A stretch of 64,000 bases of DNA from Lepiota brunneoincarnata (taxonomy: Eukaryota; Basidiomycota; Agaricomycetes; Agaricales; Agaricaceae), in contig JAEBUN010000001.1 of the NCBI GenBank assembly GCA_023014365.1, positions 1,054,001 through 1,118,000 on the forward strand, in the 5' to 3' direction. The notes below the pieces were generated by a model. The model was not told the origin of the DNA. It did no database searches and was given only the letters and a program-made list of their open reading frames with translations. Below are positions 1 through 11,729 of the stretch, one piece after another. How positions within the stretch are numbered: position 1 is the first letter of the stretch; every line of letters starts with the position of its first letter. Both the position numbers and the translations under genes were made by a program.

Positions 1-175
1 ATTGATCGCAGCAGGAACAGTGATCATCAGTCACCGAACAATCACATTGTGGCGAGTGAGAAGGATTATGTCTATGGCCTAGCTTGAGGCTGCTTGCCAT
101 ACTGGGGAGCCAAATGAAATCGTATATAGCCCATCGTCGTTTCCACCCCCTCCTTCCCTCAACCTCCACTCTCCA
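1..175 (+). promoter_or_regulatory. Orphan copy of the oxidoreductase promoter
   Basis: This stretch closely matches the regions just upstream of the two oxidoreductase genes (about 6914-7060 and 9730-9870): the same order of CAGTGATCATCAGTCACC, the ACAATCACAT box, GGCGAG, and the GGGGAGCCAAATGAAAT box followed by TATATAG and a CCACC-rich stretch. Here no oxidoreductase exon follows; similarity stops near 175. It is therefore a third, gene-less copy, probably the broken edge of an older member of the tandem array. Regulatory function is inferred only from its position in the other two copies. Confidence 0.7.
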
Positions 176-199
176 ACTGCTCCTTTCATCTGTCTCCTA

Positions 200-480
200 G
201 CTTGAACATCACCGCTTTCGACAGCCATGTTGATCAGACCCACCAGAGCATCGCGGCACGAAGACGGCCCTCTTACAGGGATGACTATTTTCCCAAATGG
301 CCGAACAGCAGCAATCGAATCCTCCTCTACATACCCAGCCAAGAGGGGTTGTTTTTGACCATCTTCATGCCATTGCCATCTTCCAGGGTATGGAGACTGT
401 TTTTTTTTTGCATTCTTCACCGGCTCACTGCTATTCGGGCCAACCTCTTTGCACATCATCCCTGGTCTCAAGGTCACCAT
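200..480 (-). CDS. Possible small uncharacterised ORF
   Basis: A minus-strand reading frame begins at an ATG at 480 and stays open across this interval and on into the orphan promoter. Its composition is protein-like (mixed charge, a segment GYVEEDSIAAVRPFGKIVI), but it contains a Lys run encoded by a T10 homopolymer, where an indel could change the frame. I recognise no family, and there is no clear splice pattern or neighbour to support expression. It may be a gene fragment or chance. Confidence 0.2.
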
Positions 481-710
481 CTATTTAACGTAGCATGATT
501 TATCCTTATACATGGGGCCCGACTCCACGGAGAAGTAGCCTACCTTCCTGAGAAGCACTTCTCCGACTCGCTCCCTGTTCCCCCAATTCTCCTTGATCAA
601 TCACTTGGTCCAGGGCCGCATTGGTTCGTTCTGAAGTCAACACCTTGCAAGATCCCCACTGTCAACATCCACATTGCCATTATTGTTGTCAGGGGTGTCA
701 AACTGCTGCA

Positions 711-885
711 TGTCATGTGACCGCGTATAATATCCGTTCTGCCGTCTTAACTGGTCCCTCCAACAGGTGTCGGCTGGAGCCCACCCATTCCTCCCAATGA
801 TGGTCATATCAGGCATGCTACTGCTTCAGCATGTCTACCCTTCCACCTCGACAGTCTTTATTTCTAGAATATGGTCTCGGGTTAG
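711..885. repeat. Direct repeat, copy A (about 170 bp)
   Basis: From GCATGTCATGTGACCGCGT to CTAGAATATGGTCT this segment is about 80 percent like 2042-2215, in the same orientation, including the shared stretch around GGAGCCCACCC and CCACCTCGACRG. The pair brackets the coiled-coil fragment and the transcription-factor remnant. Origin unknown: it could be repeat debris or duplicated flank. Confidence 0.65.
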
Positions 886-981
886 AGGATCATCAGGTAA
901 CACCATCGGGAAATCATCCAGAATTACAGTGCGGCTGCTGCACAAAGCCAGTGACCATTCCCTGTTGGGCTTGTATCACCT

Positions 982-1335
982 GTGGTAGGTGTTATATCTA
1001 GTCGCTTACTAGCCGCTTGTCTCAATCAATCTTCAGCACCCGACATCTTGATATGCGAGGATTGCGAGAAGAGGGATGCCTCCGTATTGGAGAGTGATCC
1101 CAAAAATGACTCACATCGCACTCATCACCCTCTCCTTCGACTTCACAACCCGTTGTCGGAACGATTCGAACGTGAGAAGGTGGATCCTACGGTGGCGAGA
1201 ATCAATGACTTGGAAAGCTCTGTTAGAGGGAAGTTCGTAGAGCTGGACACTAGAATCGTCAAGGTCGAGGAGAAACTGGCATCATTTGAGTCTCTTCTTA
1301 AGAAGACTTGCGCTTCAGCTGAACGTTCCCCATGA
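982..1335 (+). pseudogene. Fragment of a Cys/His-containing coiled-coil protein
   Basis: The frame ends at a TGA at 1333-1335. From about 1040 it reads a CEDCE motif, then several His residues (a spacing that recalls the second half of a ZZ-type zinc finger), then a heptad-like helix (ARINDLESSVRGKFVELD, KVEEKLASFESLLKK). No credible start or upstream finger half is present, so this is probably the 3' end of a gene whose 5' part is lost. ZZ assignment is tentative; the coiled-coil character is seen directly. Confidence 0.3.
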
Positions 1336-1564
1336 AGAACAGTAATCGTGTAGCATCAGATTTCGACATCTTGATGTATCCGGACTCTGTCTCTGTATGT
1401 ACTCCAGAGCCTCCTGATTGAATAAATACTTCCTGATTTCGAATGACTTTCTCCCGAGTTTTATTAAACCTCGGTCTACATTGTGATACCCGAAGATTCG
1501 GATATGCCAGGATATTGCTTTGTGGGCTCTTTCGAATTGTTTGAGCATTATTCGACGACGGAGC

Positions 1565-2035
1565 AGCTTGTAGGGAAGAAAGTCGTCCGACCACTGTCAT
1601 GAGCATAACTTTGGTCTGGTCGTTGCTGGAGTTGAACGTTGAACATGGATCTTCATCAGCTCATCCCAAAGCCGCGCCGGGATCTGTATTCCGGTGACGA
1701 AGACGAGTCTTGCTTGATACGATCAAACCACTCCTTCATAAGGTGATACCGCCCCTCACTCTTGCGGTCCATATGTTTGACATCTAGCCAACACCATCCT
1801 GTATCAGTATATTAAGGAGACCTGAGCGAGCCAGTAGAACGGAAGAGCGCTATATATTGACGGAAGTGTCCTTGTAGCGGACCGCATCAGGAATGCTCAT
1901 CCACATTTTCAGCCAATTATGAGCCCATATCGCGTTGAAAAGGCAGTCTCTTTGATTCCGTTCTCGCTGGAGGCCATCCGGCTGGCTTTGAGTACATTGA
2001 AGCGCAAGAATAGTGTGAATAAGGATGAAACGTCG
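1565..2035 (-). pseudogene. C-terminal remnant of the hybrid zinc-finger transcription factor
   Basis: Read on the minus strand this matches the last exon of the intact transcription factor (about 34087-34578): the block around TTCATCCTTATTCACAC, the TGGATGAGCATTCCTGATGC block, CATATGGACCGCAAGAGTGAG, the CAGATCCC block and the final TTCTTCCCTACAAGCT. The segment encoding roughly residues 20-50 after the first block is shortened and a piece between 1810 and 1860 (the FIYNALPFYW segment) is missing or reduced. No DNA-binding part is present. It is a truncated, internally deleted duplicate of the resident regulator, about 30 kb away and inverted. Confidence 0.75.
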
Positions 2036-2041
2036 GGTACC

Positions 2042-2215
2042 GCATGTCATGTGACCGCGTGTATGCTCGTTCAAACGGTCGCTCCAACAGGTGTCGTCGG
2101 TTGGAGCCCACCCGTTCCTTCCAGTGATGGTCATGTTGGGCATGCGATTGCCTCAGCATATACATGATGTCTACCTTCCACCTCGACGGCTTTTCTTTCC
2201 TAGAATATGTCATCG
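2042..2215. repeat. Direct repeat, copy B
   Basis: Partner of 711-885, in the same orientation. It abuts the 5' edge of the transcription-factor remnant, suggesting both arrived or were broken together. From 2216 to 2822 I see no supported gene, only a pyrimidine-rich stretch with a C10 run near 2570. Confidence 0.6.
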
Positions 2216-2822
2216 GTATTATAGAGCTTGCAATGGGTTCTGCTGCTTCCTCTTCTCCTGTTCACTCACCTCACACGCACGCCGCCCAAAGCACACAACA
2301 TTATTTACCCAACCAAGCATGCCAAGATCACGGTTTCATTCGATTCTCTCCACCATTGGGCGCTTGGTGCTGGTGCCTAGGACAAACGTGATGTCAGACA
2401 CATCGAGCGCCTCCGCAGATGGCCCGATGTTCTTCATTTTGGACTTGGTATTCCTGAGGTCGGCCCCACCCTCAAGCGTTCTTTGTTACTTTGCATCCAC
2501 TAGGTATGCCTACCGACGGGAGCCGCCACCTTCACTTCTCTCACCTTATCCTATCGCGAGTCTCACAATGCCCCCCCCCCAGCTCCCACTTCGATTTCTT
2601 GTTCGGTTGCGAGTCTCTTGAGTATGCGAAGCGCCGCAACCGACTCACACGGGATGATTGCCAATAGTCCGTGAGAACAGTGATGCCCACAGGAACCATA
2701 ATCAAGCGCCGATTATCCTCGCCTTCTACTACTTCCCTCTTGCTTGCAGACGGTTCAAGGTATGTACTTGAGTCTTAACAAGTTAGTGGTTAGGTACTTA
2801 CACGTATTCCAGCGAAGTTCCT

Positions 2823-5800
2823 ATGTCAACTTTTGGAGGAACTATCACCAGCGGAATACAGGATATCTCGGCTCTTCTTCCCCTCTTGGGCACCGACCAG
2901 TGTGAGAAACACATCGTTTCTGCTCTCGATGATGACAAGGGCTTTCTCTATGTTGCCGCTGCACCCATCTCTCTCTTTGGCAGTCTCGGCATTGTCAAGG
3001 CTGGTTTCAAGGCCCTCCTGGCCAGCCTCTCCATCAAGTGCCTACGATTCTTGGGCGCCAGGAAGTTGGATGACGCTGGTCTTGCTCCAGATGCAGATGC
3101 GTTCTTGAAGGGAAACGTGCTTTCAATGCTCACGCTAGTCAAAGGGCGTTTCGTTGCTGAAACTCGGCTCGAGTCCATGCTCAGTGATTTGCACATTGAG
3201 GACGTAGCCAAGGTGTCGATCAGCTGGGATTGCTGGAGGTGGAATATTCACATGGTCTTCTCTTGCGCCCTCCTTTCACTTTTATCCATCACCCCATACA
3301 TATATCTGATCCACAGTGGCATTCGCGAACCCCCGTATCCCTTCTGGGCAACGTGGGGTTTCCCTTTGATCCGGATCATGGGTGGCTATCTCACTGCGAT
3401 CCTCGTTCAGTTGGTCATCCAGTTCCGCGTCCTGAATATCATCAAGAAACGTTTGCTGCTCATGCAATGCAATGGCCACATATCGAAGCTCGACCCTGCG
3501 TTCAACTTTGAGATGTCTTTGGATGAATGTTGGTGGGAATTGCAGCGTTTACTTGGGGTGCGGAGCCGGAGCGCCTTTCGGATGGATCGGCCAGACAGGC
3601 AGGAGGAGTATGGCTTAGAAGGCCAAACTGGGATTCCCGCACCACCCAATGGGGCCCGAACCTTGCCTTCGACAACACGGGTACCACCGAGACTCAGCGA
3701 GCTGAGAGAGGCAAGGGAGCAAATTCGAAAGCACATAGCAGAGTTGTTCCTTGGAAAGTATTTCTCGCGACAACTCTGGCTATATGGTTGCCAGCTTGGA
3801 ATCGCAATCGGTTTATGCCTCTCGATTATAGGATACATAGGTTGCTTCAACCTGGTACAGCGGAGCAGTCGTTCTGCAGGCGCCTTGTCATGGCTGGCCG
3901 CTGAACTGACAGCTTTCCCTCTTGCGCATTTTCCTTTGGGCATCGAATCCCAATTTCGACAATAACACCAGCGTTGCGTTCACACTCCAACTTAATCCCC
4001 ACCCTCCACCAGTAACATGCGACAAGTTCTGTGAAGATTTGGACGAGGAGAAAAGGTTCCCAGCTGTCAGAGGCCGAGAATTCTTACGGGACGTTACTCA
4101 GTTCACCGGTGTGCTTCTACCTTTTGCCAGTGAACACGTCAGTTTCTACTATGCCATGACGAGAAGCGAACAATATAGTTACAAAAGGGCCCTGTACGTT
4201 GTAGTATTCGACTACAGGGAAAGGGTGTCGTTGGTTGCAAGCTTTCTTGAAGGGGATCAGTCGGTCCACTTTTTCGGTGCATCACTCCAATTCAATCCTC
4301 ACAATAACGATATCATCTCGGTCACCATGCGCGATGAGATTGAATCACACAGCAATCACATCTCCCGTGATAAACACTTCCGCGAAAACCTCATAGTGCA
4401 TTGCCAATCGGTTATCACACAGCTGAGCATTCGGCATCGGGGAGAGTCCACGATGATTGCTTCATGGACGCTTAATCAGCGACCCTGGAAACCGATTTCA
4501 TCATCCGCCATTCAGAGTGCAATCGACTGGCTCTATTTAGTCCATAGCAAGTTGGAACGGACCCGAAAACTGTATGGTCACGAGCGAGGTCGCAGAATTT
4601 CCGGGATTATTAAGGATGCTACGGAACTGTGGAATGGTCCAAGGCATGGCCGAGATGATATCATCTGGAGATGCGAGTCGCATCTACGAGACTGCTATGC
4701 TAACGGCGATGGCAGAGGCAATGGAATTTATATGGGTCGAGGAGGTGCGGATTCTAGAGATGGTCATCTGCCCGCTACGACAAAAGGTCATTTCCAAAAT
4801 GGAAAATGTGTTGAAGGGATATGATATGGCCGGCGCCCGCAGGCCAATTCATAATATCGTCAGCTCCACCACACGGCGAGCCTGGGAGGAAGAAGGAAAT
4901 ACAGCGAGGAGGCTCATCCAGAGGGGGTACGATAGCGGATGGACACGTCGCGAAGCTTCTTTCGCCGTGCCTGAACCTCCCTTTCAGCCTCTTCTCCTCC
5001 CTGTACCTCTACCTGCGCCACCACCTACAACGCAGCCCATGATTCCTCCTTTGTCTCTGTCCCGACCTACATCCTTGCCTTCACTTTCACCTTCATCCTC
5101 GCCTCTACTATCACCTTCATCCTCGCCTCCACTTTCACCTTTGTCTCTCACTTCCCCTTTACTTGAGCTTCCGCCCATGATTCCATCATCGTCTTCGCCC
5201 TCACCTGTGTCTCTGCCTTCCCCTTCACTCGTGCTTCCACCCATGATCCCACCATCGCCTTCGCTCTCACCTGCGCCTCAACTCGCATCTCAGTCTGTGA
5301 CTCCTGAGATCCTCGACCCCATCTCGTATCCGCCTGTGATTCCACCTGTGATTCCCGCATATTACGTGCCTCAGCCTTCACTTCAGCCCATGACATCGCC
5401 TACAGTTCCTTCGGTTTTTTATACACGCCAACCTCCATTTCAGCCTATGCTCCAGCCCTCGGCTCCTCCGCCACGTTCGCGTTATGAGGTGGAATTAATA
5501 TGGCGTGACTGTAACACAGCTGCGAAGAAGGACTTGCAGAATGCTTGGGAAGGGATTGGGACGACGCAAACCAATGTCGATGTTGATAGTCTAGCTCGCA
5601 TTCACGCCTATGGCGCGCAACCAGAGACTCGATCCGAAACATGGAAGACCCTTGTCCAAGACCCTGTGCCAGAAGGCGGTCGTGGAACAAATTTAGCAGC
5701 GTCGTCATTGCTCGATGCGCAATCGGAACCTTTTGCTGTGATGGCCGACAAGATGGTGAATCATGTGGTGGGAAACCTTGATCAGGACTATGAGCACAAT

Positions 5801-6080
5801 ATTGGGTTTGGGGCGGCGTCTGGTTGTGGAGGAGCTTGGGGGTGGTGTGGTTTCCACCCGTAGATTAAAGGAAGTCGAGGCACTTGCGCAGCGGGGACGA
5901 GCTCTCGTTATCGAGTTGATATACGCCGAACAGCAACGTGTAGAGCTCATGCTTAAGAAAGTTATATGCGTTTTACGTCCAGATGATGATGGTGTTGAGG
6001 ATCCACCTGGGAGTGTTGATTATGCCACGGCCATCGCCAAACTTCGGGGAGATGCGAAGGATGGCTGGAGAACCAAGTGA
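2823..6080 (+). pseudogene. Four-helix membrane protein with Pro-rich insert, frame broken three times
   Basis: Starts at ATG 2823 (MSTFGGTITSGIQDISALLP), an N-terminus I associate with a large family of uncharacterised Agaricomycete membrane proteins. Hydrophobic segments lie at about residues 142-165, 178-205 and 325-350, with a fourth at the first frame break. The sequence then continues in the next frame near 3918 (LRIFLWASNPNFDN), in a third frame from about 4570 (YETAMLTAMAEAMEFIW) and in a fourth section from about 5770-5830 (LGRRLVVEELGGGVVSTRRL, helical to the TGA at 6078-6080). A Pro/Ser-rich repetitive tract fills 4970-5480. All three shifts are +1 in direction, with no intron-like gap. 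It is either a decayed gene or one hit by insertion errors. Function unknown. Confidence 0.6.
4970..5480 (+). repeat. Pro/Ser/Leu-rich low-complexity coding tract
   Basis: Imperfect repeats of CCTTCACTTTCACCTTCATC-like units encode SPSSSP/PPMIPPSP-type peptides inside the membrane-protein reading frame (frame 2). The open frames on the other strand here are shadows of this tract. Confidence 0.7.
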
Positions 6081-6913
6081 AGTGTTGAAACCCGCGTCGT
6101 CGCCGACTCCCGCGACCAGTCACAACAAGCAAATAAAGTCCTCGATAGAACAGTGACTTGGATGTGGGTCCCTGGGATGTGAGGGGAGCATTCACAGCCG
6201 CCGCACTCGAAACAAATTGTAAGCGGAGGGTTCATGGTAGTTGGTGTTGTGCATATGGGATAATCAGTGACACAGACTACCCTGTATTTACAATGCGATC
6301 CCCACTCTTGTTTTGCGGGACAACATATATAACCTATCTCCCGGATGCGGATGATGACATGTGTGATATGTAAAGGATACATGGATCATTCTGCGTATCC
6401 TGAGCATCATGATCACCTGACAAGGTGAGAGAAACTGTTCTGTTAGTGTTGGTCTCCACTAGTATTGGTGCTCAGGATGAAGTATCAACGTATCGTGAAA
6501 TACATTCATTCCAAGGAACTCCTGGGCCGGCAATCGTAGACTCCTTACACGAGGCGCTCAATCACTGAAAGTATCGGACCCACAGAGATCGTGATCATGT
6601 GTACCAACCCCTAGATAAATAACAAACCGCGATATAAACAATCTTCTTCTGCCTGATACTATGATCATCTGCGAAATAGACTGTTGGGACCACTCTTGTC
6701 TCATGTGACTTTGTGAGTCTCTGATACTAGTGAGCCCACGGACTTACGCACACAAAGGGACGTTGATCCGCCTCAGATTGACCAGTGCTAGCGTCGCTGG
6801 TAGAATGTTTGGAGACCATGCGGTTGTGCATATTAACCCTTTTGTGGCCAAGAGATATTCGGACAACTGACTTCGGTTGGTGGTCGGGACCCATAAATAG
6901 TCGCACATGCGAT

Positions 6914-7130
6914 TGGTCGCAGCAGGAACAGTGATCATCAGTCACCGAACAATCACATTGTGGCGAGCGATAAGGATTATGCCTATGGTCTAGTTTGAGG
7001 GTATTTTCCATACTGGGGAGCCAAATGAAATCGTATATAGGCCGCCGCCACTTGGACCCCATCCTTCCCCCAACCTCCCGCCCTCAAGTGATATTCCAAG
7101 CGCCGCTCCATACACCCCCCCCCTCGCTCA
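6914..7130 (+). promoter_or_regulatory. Promoter region of oxidoreductase copy 1
   Basis: Contains the conserved block CAGTGATCATCAGTCACC, an ACAATCACAT box, the GGGGAGCCAAATGAAAT box and TATATAGG about 95 bp before the ATG at 7131, then a CCACTT/CCCC-rich leader. The same order appears at 1-175 and 9730-9914. TATATAG is the likely TATA element; the other blocks are conserved but of unknown binding partner. Confidence 0.5.
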
Positions 7131-8884
7131 ATGGCACCTGTGAAAAACGGACGTGTACTATTCAAGGAAGTTCCTACTGGTGCGTCCGTGGGATTCGGAA
7201 TGTGATGGATACCTGATCCGTGCTACCCAATGCAGGCTTTCCTGAGCTTGGAAAAGCGGTCGTGTACGATGACTCTGAAACTATCGATTTGGAGAACGTG
7301 AAGCTCGATGGTGGTTTCCTTGTTAAGACGTTGTATCTCTCGGTCGATCCGTACTACAGAGGAAGAATGCGCGACGCGTCTATCGAGTCTTATGCCGTAA
7401 GTGATTCCCAGCTTGTGATGATGATGATGCCCCATCCTCAGGTATTTATCCGATCCTGCAGCCTGCTTTTATAATCGGACAACCGTAAGAATTCTCCAAG
7501 TCGTCCTCTGAGCATCTAGTAGAACTCACATATGATGTACGCTACTGCAGGTTGGACAGCTATGGTGTTGGGGTTGTGCTTCGTTCAGAATCTCCTGGAT
7601 TCAAGCCGGGAGACCATATATACGGAACCTTCCGTAAGTGACAAAACAAGTCAGGTCATGGACCGTAGGGGACTGACCCCATAGCCATAAAGTTCATCAT
7701 GAGTATACTATCATCAAAAACCCTCCACCCGAGCTTGAGATTAGCGTCATAGACAACAGATATAACCTGCCATGGTCTGCATTCGTCGGTCCCGCAGGAA
7801 TGCCGGGTAAGTTGGTTTTGTTTCCATTACGGGTGTGTTTCTTGATTGTTTTGATTTTAGGAAAGACTGCATATTTTGCTTGGAGGAAGTTCTCTAATAC
7901 CAAGCCTGTAACGTGCCTAACCTAGGCTTCTTTCAGGTGGGAGTTGGGACTAATTGATCATGCAGGGTGAAGTAGTCTTTGTTTCGGGCGGTGCAGGTAC
8001 GTTGCTCGCCCCTCATACACTGGAGAGTTTGAGTGAATCGTAGACTTAATCTTGTCCCAGGTCCTGTTGGCTCGTAAGTGTTCCACAATTGGTATGCTCG
8101 GGTATATCGAATGAAACGTTCAGTCTTGTTATCCAACTTGCTAAGAAGGACGGGGCAAAAGTCATCGCTTCCGCAGGTTCGGAAGATAAGATTGCATTCA
8201 TGAAAGAGGTTGGTGCCGACGTTGTTTTTAACTACAAGACAACAAACACGAGGGAGGTCCTGAAGAAGGAGGGCCCGATTGACATGTAAGTTCCCCGCCG
8301 TAAATCCTTTACCTAGGGGCTCGTGTTCAAAATTCTTTTTGGGTAGCTATTGGGATAACGTCGGTGGTGATACTCTTTCCGCTGCGCTTGATGCGGCAAA
8401 TGTCAATGGAAGATTCATAGTGAGTTTTTTTTTTTCTTCCTTTGTCCTTGATGGTAAATTTGATCAATAACTCGTACTCGATCAGCAATGTGGCGATATT
8501 TCAGGTAAGTGGGCCGTGTGAGTATTGGAAGTGGGGGTCCTTACACGCTCAACTGTAGGATACAATACTGAAGGTGCTCCCGTCCGGGTGCGTCAAAGAT
8601 TATGATGCCATTGCCTTTTCCTGCCTTTTCTGACTGCGAATATCACTAGAATATGGGACAAGTCTTTGCCAAATCACTCACGTTGTACGGATTCGTCGTC
8701 GTAAGGCTCCAGCCTGAGTATAATGACGAGTTCTACCAAGTGATCCCTAAAGCGATTGCAGGAGGGTAGGATCAAGTGGAAGGAGGAAGTTTGGGAGGGT
8801 TTGGAGAAAGTTGGAGATATGATCCTGGCGGTTCAGAAGGGACAAAACAAAGCTAAAGCGGTTATCAAGGTTGCGTCTGAGTAA
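7131..8884 (+). CDS. MDR-superfamily NADP-dependent oxidoreductase (prostaglandin/enone reductase type), copy 1, C-terminal frame break
   Basis: Thirteen exons are readable: 7131-7179, 7236-7396, 7462-7484, 7551-7633, 7693-7806, 7861-7907, 7966-7996, 8061-8073, 8124-8285, 8347-8419, 8486-8504, 8559-8587, 8650-8884. The product (about 346 aa) has the family landmarks LYLSVDPYYRGRM, a PGFKPGDHIYG segment, GPAGMPGKTAYF, the nucleotide-binding VVFVSGGAGPVGS and YWDNVGGDTLSAALD. This family reduces alpha,beta-unsaturated carbonyls with NADPH and lacks the zinc ligands of alcohol dehydrogenases. Exon lengths sum to 1039 nt, one too many: relative to copy 2 an extra base near 8760 gives a TAG at 8767-8769 and removes about 38 residues; the expected stop is TAA at 8882-8884. 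A role as a tailoring enzyme next to the PKS is inference. Confidence 0.85.
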
Positions 8885-9729
8885 AAATTGTTAGAAATAG
8901 TGTATCGCTGTAAATGTATGTGTGTATGCTCTGGTGACAGAACGGAAACGAATGCATCCCACAAACGAGATTGAGAACTGCCGAGGCTGGGCTGACATAG
9001 AACTAAGGAAACGAAGTCGGAGTAGTAGAGGGGGGAAGGGGCGCACATGCATACGTAAAACATAAATTTAGGCCGAAGTTGCCGGTCCAAAACATAAATT
9101 GTGAGCGGAGGGTGTATGGTGGTGGGTATCACGCGAAATGGGGATAATCAGTGTTTCAACTTGAGGATCAAAAGCTGATGGTTAAAAAACGTTGAATATA
9201 ATTTTCGTGAACACCGACCATCCTGTATTGTCAGTGCGATCCTTGTTCCTGCTTTGCGGAATAACCTATGCACCTTCCTCCCAGATGCGATGATGACATG
9301 ATATACATAAGGTACATCATGATCGCCCGGCAAGGTGGGAGAAAGTGCTCTGTTGGTGTTGCTCTCCATCAATATTGGTACTCGGGATGGCGTATCAACG
9401 TATCATAAAATATTATCATTCCAAGGAGCAAATTCAACATTCCTGGGCCGGCAATCGTGGACTTGTTTACACGAGGCGCCCTCACACCAGCGACGTTGAT
9501 CCGTCTCGGTGGTCTGGTACTAGCGTCGCTGGTAGAATCTTTGAAAGCCATATGTGTTGTGCATATCATACTTACCAATGCATGGATTTGTGGCCGAGAG
9601 ATGTTCGGATAACACGTCGGTCGAGGGGTCGGGACCGGGCAACAACCACACCCCGTGCTATGATTAACTATAAATAGCCACACATGCGATTGGTTGCCGC
9701 AGATGTCAGATGGGGGTCGGGTGAACTCA

Positions 9730-9914
9730 GCAGTGATCATCAGTCACCCGAACAATCACATCATGGCGAGTGAGAAAGATCATCTTTATGGTCTCGCTTG
9801 AGGCTGCTTGCCATAACTGGGGGAGCCAAATGAAATTGTATATAGAGGCCGTCGTCGTTTCCACCCTATCCTCCTCTCAACCTCCACCCTCCAAACACCG
9901 TCGCTCTATACATA
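9730..9914 (+). promoter_or_regulatory. Promoter region of oxidoreductase copy 2
   Basis: Repeats the promoter blocks of copy 1, ending in TATATAGAGG about 75 bp before ATG 9915. A 25-bp stretch just before it (GTCAGATGGGGGTCGGG) is not in copy 1. Confidence 0.5.
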
Positions 9915-11729
9915 ATGGCACCTGTGAGAAACGGACGTGTCCTATTCAAGGAAATTCCTACTGGTACGTCGACGGGGGGGGAGGATTCGAAGTATGCTGG
10001 ATAGGTATCTGATCCGTGTTGTTCCAATCACACACACAGGCTTTCCTGAGCCTGGAAAAACGGTCGTGTACGATGGCTCTGAAACTATCGATTTGGAGAA
10101 CGTGAAGCTCGATGGTGGTTTCCTTGTCAAGACGTTGTATCTCTCGGTCGATCCGTACTACTAGAGGAAGAATGCGCGACGCGTCTATCGAGTCTTATAT
10201 TGTAAGTGATTTCCCCAGCCGTGATGATATGATATGAAGATATTTATTTCCGAATCCCGCAGCCTGCTTTTATAATCGGACAACCGTAAGAGTTTTCACC
10301 AGGTCATTTCTTCTGGGCATCTAGTAGAACTCACGTTACTTGCAGGTTAAACAGTTATGGTCTTGGGGTCGTGCTTCGTTCGGAATCTCCTGGATTCAAG
10401 CCGGGAGACCATATTTATGGAATCTTCCGTAAGTGACAAAAACAAGTCAGGTATGGGATTATAAGGGACTGACCTCGTAGCCATAAAGTTCACCAGGAGT
10501 ATACTATCATGAAAAACCCTCCACCCGAGTTTGAGATTAGCGTCATAGACAACAGATATAATTTGCCGTGGTCTTCATTCATTGGTCCTGCGGGAATGCC
10601 GGGTAAGTTGTGGTTTTGGTCTCTCATTGCTGTGTGTTTTTTCCTGATTTTTGGGTTTATAGGAAAGACTGCATATTTTGCTTGGAAAAAGTTCTCTAAT
10701 ACCAAGCCTGTACGTGCCTTATACCCTAGGCTTCTTTCGGGGACTGAGACTAATGATGTTTGATCACCACAGGGCTGAGGTGGTCTTTGTTTCGGGCGGT
10801 GCAGGTACGTACTCGCGCCCCCTCATTACACTGGAGAGCTTTGACTTAATCTCGTCTCAGGTCCTGTTGGCTCGTAAGTGTTCCACACGATCTACATCGC
10901 TTGGGTTTGCGTTGTCTAATAAAAATAAAATAAAAACCTTCAGTTTTGTTATCCAACTTGCCAAGAAGGACGGGGCAAAAGTCATCGCTTCCGCAGGCTC
11001 AGAAGCAAAAGTCGCATTCATGAAAGAGCTTGGTGCCGACGTTGTCTTCAACTACAAGACGACAAACACGAGGAAGGTTCTGGAGAAGGAGGGCCCGATT
11101 GACATGTAAGTCCCCCCCCCCCGCCGTAGATTCAGAGCGCAGGGGTTGGGGTTCAAATAATTTTTTTGGGTAGCTATTGGGACAACGTCGGTGGTGATAC
11201 TCTTTCCGCTGCGCTTGATGCGGCGAGTGTCAATGGGAAGGTTCATAGTAAGTTTTTTTTGTTTGCCTTTGATGGTAAAATGTTGCTCAATAACTCGTAC
11301 TTGATAAGCAATGTGGCGATATTTCAGGCAAGTAGACTAATATGTGAATATGGAAGTGGGGGGGTCGGGGGTACTTATGCGCTCAACTGCAGGATACAAT
11401 AACGAAGGTGTTCCCGTCCGGGTGCGTGTGAAAGAATCATTGCCTTTTTTTTTCTTCCCCCCTACCTTCCAGTGCTTACTGCGGAGAATTACTAGAATAT
11501 GGGTCAAGTCTTTGCCAAATCACTCACGTTGTACGGATTCATCGTCATCAGGCTCCAACCAGAGTACAACGACGAGTTCTACCAAGTGATCCCTAAAGCG
11601 ATTGCGGAGGGTAGGATCAAGTGGAAGGAGGAGGTTTGGGAGGGTTTGGAGAAAGTTGGGGATATGATCTTGGCGGTTCAGAAGGGACAAAACAAAGCTA
11701 AGGCGGTTATCAAGGTTGCTTCTGAGTAA
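9915..11729 (+). pseudogene. MDR-superfamily NADP-dependent oxidoreductase, copy 2, three one-base insertions
   Basis: Same thirteen-exon structure as copy 1: 9915-9963, 10040-10201, 10263-10285, 10346-10428, 10489-10602, 10663-10709, 10773-10804, 10861-10873, 10944-11105, 11174-11247, then short exons to 11495, and 11496-11729 ending in TAA. Compared with copy 1, exon 2 has an extra T that turns the DPYYRG codons into DPYY-stop (TAG about 10162-10164), exon 7 has an extra base after its acceptor (10773-10776), and exon 10 has an extra base near 11236-11241. Exon 11 uses a GC instead of a GT donor. Its last exon is intact where copy 1 is broken. If the bases are real, neither tandem copy encodes a full-length enzyme. 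Confidence 0.8.

Noticed and set aside
4984..5396. Minus-strand Glu/Gly-rich open frames
   Set aside because: Shadows of the Pro/Ser-rich repeat of the membrane-protein gene.
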